Origin: Kallotenue papyrolyticum
Lineage (GTDB): Bacteria > Chloroflexota > Chloroflexia > Chloroflexales > Kallotenuaceae
Assembly (NCBI RefSeq): GCF_000526415.1
Contig: NZ_JAGA01000003.1
Location: forward strand, 248,001-312,000
Direction: 5' to 3'
Length of the DNA stretch: 64,000 bases
Shown: positions 10,563 through 17,463 of the stretch, piece by piece
Position numbering within the stretch: position 1 is the first letter of the stretch
Layout: every line of letters starts with the position of its first letter
Program-made: the position numbers and the translations under genes
The notes under the pieces: generated by a model
Databases searched by the model: none
Told to the model about the DNA's origin: nothing
The model's input: only the letters and a program-made list of their open reading frames with translations

Positions 10563-11039
10563 CTAGGCCGAGCGATCAGCGCTAGGCACGTCCTCATGCC
10601 GACGGCGCGCCGTGCTGCCGATCGCCAGCCCCGCCGAGAGCAGGACCAGATTTTTCAGCACGAACTCACCGTCCTTGGTGAGCAGCAGCGGGTTGCCGCG
10701 CTGGAACATGTCGCGTGGACGTACCGCAAAGGTCAGAAAGGTGCCGATCAACTGGAGAAACAAGAGCAGCAGCGTTGGACGGAGGGCCACGCGCAGCAGC
10801 AGTGCCACGCCGATCACCATCTCCCACACGCCGAGCAGCGGCACCAGGTAGCGGCGCGGCACGATCGGCACCGTGCGCGCAACCAGGTCCTCGACCGGAC
10901 TGGCGCCGACCAGCTTGAGCGCGCCGAACCAGAGGTAGGTGATCGCCAGGCTGATGCGCAGCAGCGGCAGCGCCATCACCGACATGGCGTCAACCACCCG
11001 CCGGTCGAAGCGGGCAACAGTGTGCAACAGGCTGCTCAT
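10563..11039 (-). CDS. DoxX-family membrane protein in the mercury-resistance operon
   Basis: 158 residues from ATG 11039, preceded by AAAGGAGG. Four hydrophobic helices: around LPLLRISLAITYLWFGALK, LVPLLGVWEMVIGVALLL, TLLLLFLQLIGTFLTFAV and LKNLVLLSAGLAI, as in the DoxX/DUF417 group. The same frame is open upstream to a GTG at 11147, which would add an N-terminal stretch with PMACCAAGCD, but that start has no ribosome site. As the last gene of the minus-strand mer set, it may help thiol or redox homeostasis at the membrane. The function is inferred from position only. Confidence 0.75.
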   Translation of the reverse strand: MSSLLHTVARFDRRVVDAMSVMALPLLRISLAITYLWFGALKLVGASPVEDLVARTVPIVPRRYLVPLLGVWEMVIGVALLLRVALRPTLLLLFLQLIGTFLTFAVRPRDMFQRGNPLLLTKDGEFVLKNLVLLSAGLAIGSTARRRHEDVPSADRSA

Positions 11040-11842
11040 CCGGCCTCCTTTGCGCTGGAACTCCACCAACAGGTCGCAGCCGGCAGCACAGCAAGCCATG
11101 GGCCACAGCCCGCCGGCAGCCAGGCCCAGCCGCGGCAGCCAGCACACGCTGATGCACGCTCAGCGCAACTGTGGTAGCCAGTAGGCGACCAGGGAGAGCC
11201 CACGCCGATCAGGATCACCGCGCCGGCGCGCTCAACCAACGGGCTAACGCGGCGCAGCCTGCCGATCAGCGTGCCCTTGAACAGCGCCAGCGCCACCGTC
11301 AGCGCGGTCAGCACGCTGCCCATGCCCAGGGCATAGCCGACAAACATGATCACGCCTTCCGCCAGGCCGCGCGTCGCCAGCGTGCCGCCCACCAGCACCA
11401 GAAAAATCGGCAGCGTGCACGACAGCGACGCCAGGGCGTAGGCCATGCCAAACAGCAGCCGCCCGCGCGCGCCGGGCGCCTCCACCGGACGCACGTGCAA
11501 CATCGGCACAGGCATGCGCCGGCCCAGCAACAGCGCCACGCCCAACCCCGCCAATGCGATGCCGATGAGCAGCGCGGACCACGGCACGTAGCGCACCAGC
11601 GCGCGTCCACCGGCGGCGATCACCAGCCCAACGGCGCTGAAAACGACCACAAAGCCCAGCGTCACCACCAGGCCCAACCACACGCCCCGCCCCAGCCGCT
11701 GCGGCAGCGGCTGCGCGGCGAAGCCAGGCTCACGCGCGCCCAGGTACAACGAGACATAGGCCGGCAGCATGGCAAAGCCACAAGAGTTGACCGTTGCCAG
11801 GACACCCGCGCTCCAGGCATAGACCAGGCTTACCACAAGCAT
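11036..11842 (-). CDS. CcdA/DsbD-like membrane protein, apparent frameshift near the 3' end
   Basis: Six hydrophobic helices from ATG 11842, with the CcdA cysteines in TM1 (VNSCGFAMLPAYVSLYLG) and TM4 (LASLSCTLPIFL). Such proteins pass electrons from cytoplasmic thioredoxin across the membrane. In this locus a role in thiol supply or Hg(II) passage is inference. As written, the frame ends at 11036 with an unlikely Cys/Trp-rich tail. Adding one base near 11198 restores a normal last helix, VGLSLVAYWLPQLR, and a stop at 11160-11162, giving the expected length. So the true gene is probably 11160-11842 and the base is missing from this sequence or from the strain. Confidence 0.7.
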   Translation of the reverse strand: MLVVSLVYAWSAGVLATVNSCGFAMLPAYVSLYLGAREPGFAAQPLPQRLGRGVWLGLVVTLGFVVVFSAVGLVIAAGGRALVRYVPWSALLIGIALAGLGVALLLGRRMPVPMLHVRPVEAPGARGRLLFGMAYALASLSCTLPIFLVLVGGTLATRGLAEGVIMFVGYALGMGSVLTALTVALALFKGTLIGRLRRVSPLVERAGAVILIGVGSPWSPTGYHSCAERASACAGCRGWAWLPAGCGPWLAVLPAATCWWSSSAKEAG

Positions 11843-11852
11843 GCGCCGGCTC

Positions 11853-12503
11853 CTAACCCTGCGCGCAACAGCCGCCCGTCGTTCCCGACGGCGCCGTGAT
11901 CGCGGCTGCAACCTGTTGCCCAAGCGCAAACGCCTCGGCGACCGGCACCAGGATCGCCTGCGGATGCTGCGCCAGCCATGGCTGCGCCGCTGCCGACGAA
12001 CTGAAAAAGTGGACGAAACGGCAGAACGCCGCCCGTACGTCCGGGGTGGCAGCGGGGCGTGGCACCAGCGACACCACCGCCGCGGCGGGCGTGACCTGTT
12101 CCAGACGGTCGGGGGCGACGCTGACCTGCACCAGCTCGCCTGTGCCCGGTGTCGGCGAGAAGACGATCGCCCGCCGCTCCAGCAGCGCCGGGAGAAACAG
12201 TGTATCCAGGGCGCACCAGGCATAGAGCGTCTGCCCGTCGATCAACACGCGGTGCGGTGTCGGCGTGAGCGTCAGGACCGCGCCGATGATGCGGCCCTGT
12301 CCATCCCACTCCAGTGCCGGCAGCTTCGCCAGCTCCTGATGCAGACGCGCGGGCTGCAGGCCGCTCTGAGCAGCCAGGCGCTCCAGGTCAACCGGCCGGC
12401 CCTGCGCCAGCAGCTCGATCAACGGCTTGAACAAGCATGCGGAGCGGTTCTCGGTCAGGCCCAGACGGGCGGCCAGTGTTTCAGCGCCGGGTGACAGACT
12501 CAT
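11853..12503 (-). CDS. merB: Alkylmercury (organomercurial) lyase
   Basis: 216 residues, matching MerB. Cleaves the C-Hg bond of organomercurials to give Hg(II) for MerA. The three catalytic residues are visible: Cys97 and Asp100 in YAWCALDTLFLP and Cys161 in AAFCRFVHFF (Cys96/Asp99/Cys159 in R831b numbering). An N-terminal winged-helix-like region (residues about 20-75) is present, as in the family. An extra vicinal Cys pair lies at the C-terminus (GGCCAQG) and could hand Hg(II) on. The start overlaps the end of the MerE-like gene by 23 nt, so the two are translationally linked. Soluble cytoplasmic enzyme. Confidence 0.95.
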   Translation of the reverse strand: MSLSPGAETLAARLGLTENRSACLFKPLIELLAQGRPVDLERLAAQSGLQPARLHQELAKLPALEWDGQGRIIGAVLTLTPTPHRVLIDGQTLYAWCALDTLFLPALLERRAIVFSPTPGTGELVQVSVAPDRLEQVTPAAAVVSLVPRPAATPDVRAAFCRFVHFFSSSAAAQPWLAQHPQAILVPVAEAFALGQQVAAAITAPSGTTGGCCAQG

Positions 12504-12831
12504 ACACGTGATCCTCCTGCACCGATGGCGCTTCAGGCAAACACCTGGAACAGACAGTCGCTGGACGTGACGACGGCATCGGCGGTAGCGTACGTAGCTC
12601 GCGGGCAGCGACCGCGTGCGGGTCGGAGCGCGTCAGCAGACGGAGACCAACGATCAACGCGCCGATGAAGTAGAGCGTGCTCAGCGCGATCAGCCAACCG
12701 CTATGCGCCGTGAGCCACGCGCCCAGCGCGGTGCCGCCGATCACGGCCAACAACGGTAGCGCCAGCGGCAGATGGCATGGACAGGCCAGCAGGCCGGTGA
12801 TCGTCAATACCACACCGATACGTTTCCGCAT
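12481..12831 (-). CDS. MerE-like small mercury-transport membrane protein
   Basis: 116 residues. Two hydrophobic helices, the first containing LLACPCHLPLALPLLAVIGG. CPCHLP is the signature of MerE, a broad mercury/methylmercury carrier of the inner membrane. It is longer than typical MerE (about 78 residues) because of a soluble tail with a second Cys pair, CSRC. No MerT or MerP gene is present in the locus, so this is the best candidate for mercury uptake. The neighbouring merB start lies inside its 3' end. Homology to MerE is clear in the motif and vaguer elsewhere. Confidence 0.75.
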   Translation of the reverse strand: MRKRIGVVLTITGLLACPCHLPLALPLLAVIGGTALGAWLTAHSGWLIALSTLYFIGALIVGLRLLTRSDPHAVAARELRTLPPMPSSRPATVCSRCLPEAPSVQEDHVYESVTRR

Positions 12832-12849
12832 CTGTTTGTGCTCCCAGAT

Positions 12850-13387
12850 CTAGGGCGTGCTGCCCGCTGCCAGCAAGGGCTGCAGCACCTGTGCCAACTC
12901 CTGCGCCGAGGTTGGACGTTCATCGCGATACGCAATGCGTCCATCCGGCCCAAACACCAGCGTGGTATCCAGCGCGCACCTGGAACGCGCGCAGCAGCAC
13001 GCCGTCGCGATCATGCACCCAGTGGCGGGACAGGCCGGCCAGCTCGCGAAAGCCCTGCAGATCGTCCAGACGGTCGCCGGGATCGACATCGACAACCACA
13101 ACCGCCAGGCGATCGGGACCATAGCGCTGTTGCAGTTCGGTCAGGGCGCGCGCCTCGTGGAGACACGAGCCACACCAGGCCGCCATGAAAAACAACACCT
13201 GAGGACGACCTGTCGCGCCGCCGAGTTCGAGCGTGACGCCTTCCAGCGTCGTCGCACGCACCAGCCCGCGCGACGCAGCGGCTGACACCGGCGACGTGCT
13301 CACGGTTGGCTGGGCGCAAGCGCTGATCAGCACCGGCAGCGCCACCAGCGCCATGACGCGCACGATCATCCACCATCGCCGCGCCAT
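12850..13387 (-). pseudogene. TlpA/thioredoxin-like lipoprotein, frameshifted
   Basis: From ATG 13387 the product has a lipoprotein signal (ALPVLISAC lipobox) and a thioredoxin fold with FFMAAWCGSCLHEA (WCxxC) and VVVVDVDPGD. The frame breaks near 12971-12978, within a run of GC dinucleotides: the first frame continues only to about 12920, while the expected end (LDTTLVFGPDGRIAYRDE, typical of TlpA-like proteins) lies in the next frame and stops at 12850. Insertion of two bases (GC) restores one continuous protein of about 179 residues. It is either a real inactivation or a sequencing error. An extracytoplasmic thiol reductase in the mer operon is the likely original role. Confidence 0.7.
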
Positions 13388-13397
13388 GACGCGCCAC

Positions 13398-13901
13398 CTA
13401 CTCCGCTCTCGCGCCGAGCTCCACGCCATCGGACACCTCCTCAGCTTCCAGTGTGCGCAGCACAGCGCGCACATTGCCCAGGCAGCAGGATCCCTGGGGA
13501 TTGCGGATGGCGCAGGCGCACTGACCGGCCTGTACCGCAGCAGTGATCGCCGCCACCACCGTCGAGCGCCCCTGCCGCCGATGGTCGGCGCGTAGATCGG
13601 CCAGCGTGTAGCCAAAACAGTAGCAGACCGGCGTCGCAGCATGCGGCTGCTTCTGCCAGATCGCAACCCGCACGCGCTGCGCGGGAATGCTCCGGCCACA
13701 GGCCGAGCAGAAATAGGCCACGGCACAGTCAGGTGTGCGACAAAAACGGTACTCCTCGGCGCAGAGATCGCGCAGATCGCCGCTGTACAGGCTCTGCAAC
13801 GTCACGCGTGGCACAGCCTGGCCGGGCCGATCACACGCTGGGCAGCGCCGCAACACCTGCTCTCCGGCCGACGCCCCACCCTGCGAACGGCAACATTCCA
13901 T
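13398..13901 (-). CDS. CopZ-like Fe-S/zinc metallochaperone-type protein, first gene of the minus-strand mer operon
   Basis: 167 residues, very Cys-rich. The N-terminal domain contains CPAC, a CAEEYRFCRTPDC segment and YFCSACG, similar to the zinc/[2Fe-2S] domain found before copper chaperones in Archaeoglobus CopZ. The second half has CYCFGYT...CACAIRNPQGSCCLG, a BFD-like [2Fe-2S] pattern. Proteins of this kind often accompany mer genes. It lies 10 nt upstream of the thioredoxin-like gene and directly downstream of the operator-promoter at 13940-13969, so it should be the most strongly metal-induced gene. Metal specificity is inferred. Confidence 0.8.
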   Translation of the reverse strand: MECCRSQGGASAGEQVLRRCPACDRPGQAVPRVTLQSLYSGDLRDLCAEEYRFCRTPDCAVAYFCSACGRSIPAQRVRVAIWQKQPHAATPVCYCFGYTLADLRADHRRQGRSTVVAAITAAVQAGQCACAIRNPQGSCCLGNVRAVLRTLEAEEVSDGVELGARAE

Positions 13902-13918
13902 CGCAACCCTCCGGTCGC

Positions 13919-13940
13919 TATATCACGCGATCGTGTTGCA
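13919..13940. promoter_or_regulatory. Second, degenerate operator copy
   Basis: The left arm TATATCAC is repeated exactly 23 bp from the first operator, with the same 6-nt spacer. The right arm (GTGTTGCA) matches only partly. Two phased sites would allow two repressor dimers to bind side by side. Confidence 0.45.
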
Positions 13941-13965
13941 TTATATCACAAACTCGTGATATACT
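13936..13965 (+). promoter_or_regulatory. Overlapping plus-strand promoter
   Basis: Plus-strand TTGCAT (13936-13941), 18 nt, TATACT (13960-13965), almost a mirror image of the minus-strand promoter over the same operator. Transcription would enter the two small open frames at 13984-14264. Confidence 0.55.
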
Positions 13966-13969
13966 GCAA
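13940..13969 (-). promoter_or_regulatory. Promoter of the minus-strand mer operon
   Basis: Minus-strand TTGCAG (13964-13969), 18 nt, TATAAT (13940-13945). The spacer is filled by the palindromic operator, so repressor and RNA polymerase must compete. Confidence 0.75.
13942..13963. promoter_or_regulatory. Palindromic ArsR-type operator
   Basis: TATATCAC and GTGATATA are exact inverted arms around a 6-nt spacer (AAACTC). The AT-rich, gapped palindrome fits ArsR/SmtB-family operators. It lies between the -35 and -10 boxes of both overlapping promoters. The ArsR-family gene at 14310-14696 is the obvious ligand-responsive repressor. Confidence 0.7.
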
Positions 13970-13983
13970 TCTGCCGGGGTAGC

Positions 13984-14088
13984 ATGCGGAAGAGCATTCA
14001 ACGTGGCAATCTGCTCGGGTTGTTGGTGGCGCCGGCGCTGCCAGGCCCCAACCCAACGACCAGCGCGCGCGTCAGACAGCAGCGCTGA
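13984..14088 (+). CDS. Small open frame behind the mer divergent promoter (uncertain)
   Basis: 34 codons starting about a dozen nt after the likely plus-strand transcription start. The product would be basic with one hydrophobic stretch (LLGLLVAPALPG). Its stop overlaps the ATG of the next small frame (TGATG), suggesting coupling. I recognise no family and there is no clear ribosome site. It may not be translated. Confidence 0.2.
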   Translation: MRKSIQRGNLLGLLVAPALPGPNPTTSARVRQQR

Positions 14089-14264
14089 TGCTAGGGAGCA
14101 TCAGCGTGCCCGACCGTGTTTTGATCGATGCCAACGCGCGCATCGGCGCGGTGAGGAGGGAAGCGGTAGGCGAAACACGGCTGGCCAGCATACTCGCCCT
14201 GCCGAGCGATGCGCAGGCGTCACCGGCAGCCCCCGCGGCCGGCTGTCCGCTGGGCAGTTGTTGA
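14088..14264 (+). CDS. Small open frame ending in a Cys motif (uncertain)
   Basis: 58 codons from ATG 14088, overlapping the previous stop. The composition looks protein-like (VPDRVLIDANARIGAVRREA), followed by an Ala/Pro-rich stretch and a C-terminal GCPLGSC. A terminal Cys pair in a mercury-controlled transcript is suggestive of metal binding, but no family is recognised. It could equally be a remnant. Confidence 0.3.
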   Translation: MLGSISVPDRVLIDANARIGAVRREAVGETRLASILALPSDAQASPAAPAAGCPLGSC

Positions 14265-14309
14265 CCTGAGGAGCGAGGAGCGCAGCGAATGAGAAGCGCT
14301 ACACGCCGT

Positions 14310-14696
14310 TCAGTTTGCGCGTGGCTCGTTCAGCGGAGCCGCCTCCACGCCGTTGAGCTGGCGGCAGCTTTGCAGGGCGGCGGCATGTTCCTGGGCCAGC
14401 GCGCGGCCCAACGTCAGAATCTGGCGCACGCGCTCGTCGCTGATGCGGTAATAGACCCGCAGGCCCTCGCGGCGTGTGGCGACCAGCCCACACCAGCGCA
14501 AACAAGCCAGATGGTTCGAAATGCGGCTCTGCGCCAGCCCCAGCGCGGCTACGATCTCGGAGACGTTGCGCTCGCCAGACAGCAACAGCTCCAGGATCGC
14601 AACGCGAATTGGATCGGCCAGCCCCTGGAACAGGCGCGCATCGAGCTGTGCCTGCTGGACCGTGATCGTCGGCGTAGAGGAGGTCGGCATCGCCAT
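14310..14696 (-). CDS. ArsR/SmtB-family metal-responsive repressor (mer regulator)
   Basis: 128 residues from ATG 14696, preceded by AGGAG; an ATG two codons later is possible. Winged-helix: LFQGLADPIRVAILELLL, recognition helix around GLAQSRISNHLACLRWCGLV. The two Cys of ACLRWC in the DNA-binding helix match the metal ligands of CmtR-type sensors (Cd/Pb) and of actinobacterial ArsR-type Hg sensors, and a further Cys near the C-terminus (QSCRQL) could complete the site. A TGGTATAGT extended -10 lies at 14758-14766 on its strand. Gene context (merA, merB) suggests mercury as inducer. Confidence 0.88.
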   Translation of the reverse strand: MAMPTSSTPTITVQQAQLDARLFQGLADPIRVAILELLLSGERNVSEIVAALGLAQSRISNHLACLRWCGLVATRREGLRVYYRISDERVRQILTLGRALAQEHAAALQSCRQLNGVEAAPLNEPRAN

Positions 14697-14848
14697 CGCG
14701 CTGCTCCTGTTCGCTACGACAACGGCCCATCCAGAGCCGTCGCCCCCTGCGGTTCCTACTATACCATACCGCGCCCGAGACCGGCTGCCCAAGCGTTCTG
14801 GCACGTGCGCTGCTGCATCAATGAATTCTGATATTAAGGAGAGCTGCC

Positions 14849-16306
14849 ATGCAACGCTCCGTCGATCTGGTGATTCTGGGCAGCGGCTCGACCGCCTTTG
14901 CCGCGGCGCTGCGCGCGGCCGAACTGGGCAAGCGCGTGGTGATGACCGAAGCGCGCACGCTCGGCGGCACCTGCGTCAACCGCGGCTGTCTGCCCTCAAA
15001 AAATCTGATCGAAGCGGCCAAGCTGATCTACGACGCCCGCAACCCGCGCTATCCCGGCATCGCGCCCCACACTCCCCAGTTCGACTTCGCGCGGCTGATC
15101 GAGCAAAAGGATCAGGTCATCGCCGGCTACCGTGACAAGAAGTATCAAAGTATCATCGGCCAGGAGCGCGACATCGCGGTGGTCTATGGCCGGGCGCGGC
15201 TGGTGGACGCCCACACAGTCGTGGTGGACGGGCCGGAGGGTACGATGCGCCTCACCGGCAGCAAGTTGCTGATCGCGCTGGGCTCGCAGCCGGTCATCCC
15301 GCCGATCGCCGGGCTCGACCGCACACCCTATCTGACCAGCGATCTGCTGACCAGCCAGGAGGAGATGGAGCTGAGCGAGCTGCCCGAGTCGCTGATCATC
15401 ATCGGCGGGGGCGCCATCGCGCTGGAGCTGGGCCAGATGTTCGCGCGCTTCGGCACGCAGGTCACGATCCTGGAACGCAGCCGCCAGGTGCTGGCGCATG
15501 GCTACGAACCGGAGGTTGGCCGCGCGATCCAGGAGCTGCTGCGCGACGAAGGCATCGCGGTCCAGACCAACGCCGAGGCGCTGCGCGTCGCCGGCGACGG
15601 ACGCGAGGTCAGCGTTGTGGCGCGCGTGCAGGGCTACGAGCGTACCTTTCGGGCAGCGCGGCTGCTGGTCGCCACCGGACGGACGCCCAACACGCGCGCT
15701 GTGGGCCTGGAGGCCGCGGGCGTTCAACTGACTGAGGACGGCGCGGTGAAGGTTGACGCCTACCTGCGCACCAGCGTACCGCACATCTTTGCCGCCGGCG
15801 ATGTGATCGGCAGGCAGCACGGCAACCAGTTTGCCACGCCGGTCGGCGCGCACGATGGCGTCATCGCCGCCCACAACGCCTTCGCCGAGGAGACGGGCAG
15901 CGCGTTGCGAACGGTCGATCATCGTGTCATCCCGCGCACGATCTTCACCGACCCGCAGATCGGCGTGGTGGGCATGAGCGAGGCCGAGGCCATCGCCGCC
16001 GGCCATCGCTGCTGGTGCAACACCGTGCCGATGGAGCTGGTGCCGCGCGCCGGCGCGATCCACGACACGCGCGGCCTGATCAAAATGGTCGCGGATGCGG
16101 ACAGCCATGAGGTGTTGGGCGTCTCGATGGTCGGCGCCAACGCCGGCGAAGTCATTCACGAAGCGGCGATGGCGCTGCGCTTCCGCGCTACGATCGACGA
16201 TTTCATCGACTTGATTCACGTCTATCCCACGATGGCCGAGGCGCTCAAGATTGTGGCGATTTCGCGCTACAAGGATCCATCGAAGCTTTCGTGCTGCGCA
16301 GAATAG
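14849..16306 (+). CDS. merA: Mercuric reductase
   Basis: 485 residues. Reduces Hg(II) to volatile Hg(0) with NADPH. FAD motif [10 protein letters not shown] at the N-terminus, redox-active TCVNRGC (Cys42/Cys47), NAD(P) motif [19 protein letters not shown], and the diagnostic MerA C-terminus with vicinal cysteines LSCCAE (Cys482/Cys483), which collect Hg(II) for the active site. The N-terminal heavy-metal-associated (MerP-like) domain of many MerA proteins is absent. ATG 14849 is preceded by TTAAGGAG. Divergent from the ArsR-family gene, with 152 nt between them holding the control signals. With MerB it gives organomercury resistance. Confidence 0.97.
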   Translation: MQRSVDLVILGSGSTAFAAALRAAELGKRVVMTEARTLGGTCVNRGCLPSKNLIEAAKLIYDARNPRYPGIAPHTPQFDFARLIEQKDQVIAGYRDKKYQSIIGQERDIAVVYGRARLVDAHTVVVDGPEGTMRLTGSKLLIALGSQPVIPPIAGLDRTPYLTSDLLTSQEEMELSELPESLIIIGGGAIALELGQMFARFGTQVTILERSRQVLAHGYEPEVGRAIQELLRDEGIAVQTNAEALRVAGDGREVSVVARVQGYERTFRAARLLVATGRTPNTRAVGLEAAGVQLTEDGAVKVDAYLRTSVPHIFAAGDVIGRQHGNQFATPVGAHDGVIAAHNAFAEETGSALRTVDHRVIPRTIFTDPQIGVVGMSEAEAIAAGHRCWCNTVPMELVPRAGAIHDTRGLIKMVADADSHEVLGVSMVGANAGEVIHEAAMALRFRATIDDFIDLIHVYPTMAEALKIVAISRYKDPSKLSCCAE

Positions 16307-16344
16307 GCCGGTGCCGCGGAGCGGGCATGATTGAGCACAGACGC

Positions 16345-16377
16345 GGTTGGGACCTGCCGACGCGGCAGGCCCCAGCC
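16345..16377. terminator. Long stem-loop between convergent merA and proline dehydrogenase
   Basis: Outer arms GGTTGGG and CCCAGCC and inner arms CCTGCCG and CGGCAGG form a 14-bp stem with one internal mismatch and a 3-nt loop. It sits in the 80-nt gap between two convergent genes and is likely bidirectional. Confidence 0.65.
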
Positions 16378-16387
16378 GGCCCTATGC

Positions 16388-17308
16388 CTAGCGATGGCGC
16401 AGCGCCTTGAGGATAAACAGCAGATTGGCCGGCCGCTCTGCCAGGCGCCGCATCAGGTAGGGATACCAGGCCTCGCCGTAGGGCACATAGATGCGCAGGT
16501 GGTAGCCCTCGCCCAGCAACTGCTGCTGCAGATCGCGGCGCACACCGTAGAGCATCTGGAACTCGAAGCGATCGCGGCTAATGCCCTGCTCGCGGGTGAA
16601 GCGCTTGACCCACGCGATGATCGCGGCGTCGTGCGTCGCCAGACCGGGATAGTTGCCGTGCAACAACAGCCGTTCGGCCAGAGCGATGTAGTTGCGATCA
16701 ACATCGGCTTTGCGCGGATAGGCTACCGTCGGCGGCTCCTTGTACGCGCCCTTGCACAGGCGCACACGCGCGCCGAGGGCAATCAGCCGTTCGATATCCT
16801 GCGCGCTGCGGTAGAGGTAGGACTGGATCACCACACCCACGTTGGTGAAGCCCTCACCGCAGTACAGCGTCTCGAACAGGTCGAGCGTGGCCTGCGTATA
16901 GGCCGAGCTCTCCATATCGATGCGCACGAAGTTGGCGTGGCGGCGCGCCACTTCCAGAATCGCCCGCAGATTGTCGCGCGCCAGCTCGCTGCTGATGTCC
17001 AGCCCCAGCGCGGTCAGCTTGAGCGAGACGTTGCTGTCGAGCTGGCGCCGCGCGATCTCGTCCAACAGGCGGATGTAGGTATCGCGCACCGCCGCTGCTT
17101 CGTCGGGCGCCGTCACATTTTCGCCGAGATAGTCGAGCGTCACGTGCGCGCCCTGGCGGTTCAGGTCGCGGGTCACCTGCAGGGCCTGCTCCATCGTCTC
17201 GCCGGCCACGAAGCGGCGCGCCAGCGGACGGATCAGGCGACTATGGCTGGCCTGGCGGCGCAGCACGGGATTGCCTGCCATCCACAGCAGGCTGTTACGC
17301 AGCAGCAT
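16388..17308 (-). CDS. Proline dehydrogenase (monofunctional)
   Basis: 306 residues from ATG 17308, preceded by GGAG. FAD enzyme oxidising proline to pyrroline-5-carboxylate. The TIM barrel shows SLKLTALGLDIS, RIDMESSAYTQATLDLF, the loop RLCKGAYKEP, the EFQMLYGVRRDLQ segment and the C-terminal RIYVPYGEAWYPYLMRRLAERP, whose arginines bind the proline carboxylate. Its size matches the single-domain PRODH of Thermus and Deinococcus rather than PutA. No P5C dehydrogenase gene is adjacent. Possibly membrane-associated through its N-terminal helices. Confidence 0.93.
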   Translation of the reverse strand: MLLRNSLLWMAGNPVLRRQASHSRLIRPLARRFVAGETMEQALQVTRDLNRQGAHVTLDYLGENVTAPDEAAAVRDTYIRLLDEIARRQLDSNVSLKLTALGLDISSELARDNLRAILEVARRHANFVRIDMESSAYTQATLDLFETLYCGEGFTNVGVVIQSYLYRSAQDIERLIALGARVRLCKGAYKEPPTVAYPRKADVDRNYIALAERLLLHGNYPGLATHDAAIIAWVKRFTREQGISRDRFEFQMLYGVRRDLQQQLLGEGYHLRIYVPYGEAWYPYLMRRLAERPANLLFILKALRHR

Positions 17309-17408
17309 GCAATCAACTCCGTTGTTGATAGGCGTCTTCCGATGCGGTCCAGCGCATGCCGGGCCTGATCCTATTCTAGCACGAGGCACGCAGGCGCCAG
17401 GCAGACAA

Positions 17409-17439
17409 CACCGGCGGGACCAGCCTAGCCCCGCCGGTG
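17409..17439 (-). terminator. Stem-loop after moeZ
   Basis: Exact 10-bp arms CACCGGCGGG and CCCGCCGGTG around an 11-nt loop, 25 nt past the moeZ stop, closing the cysteine operon. No long T-run. Confidence 0.55.
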
Positions 17440-17463
17440 CGCCGGTAGCCGTTGGTGGCGCGA

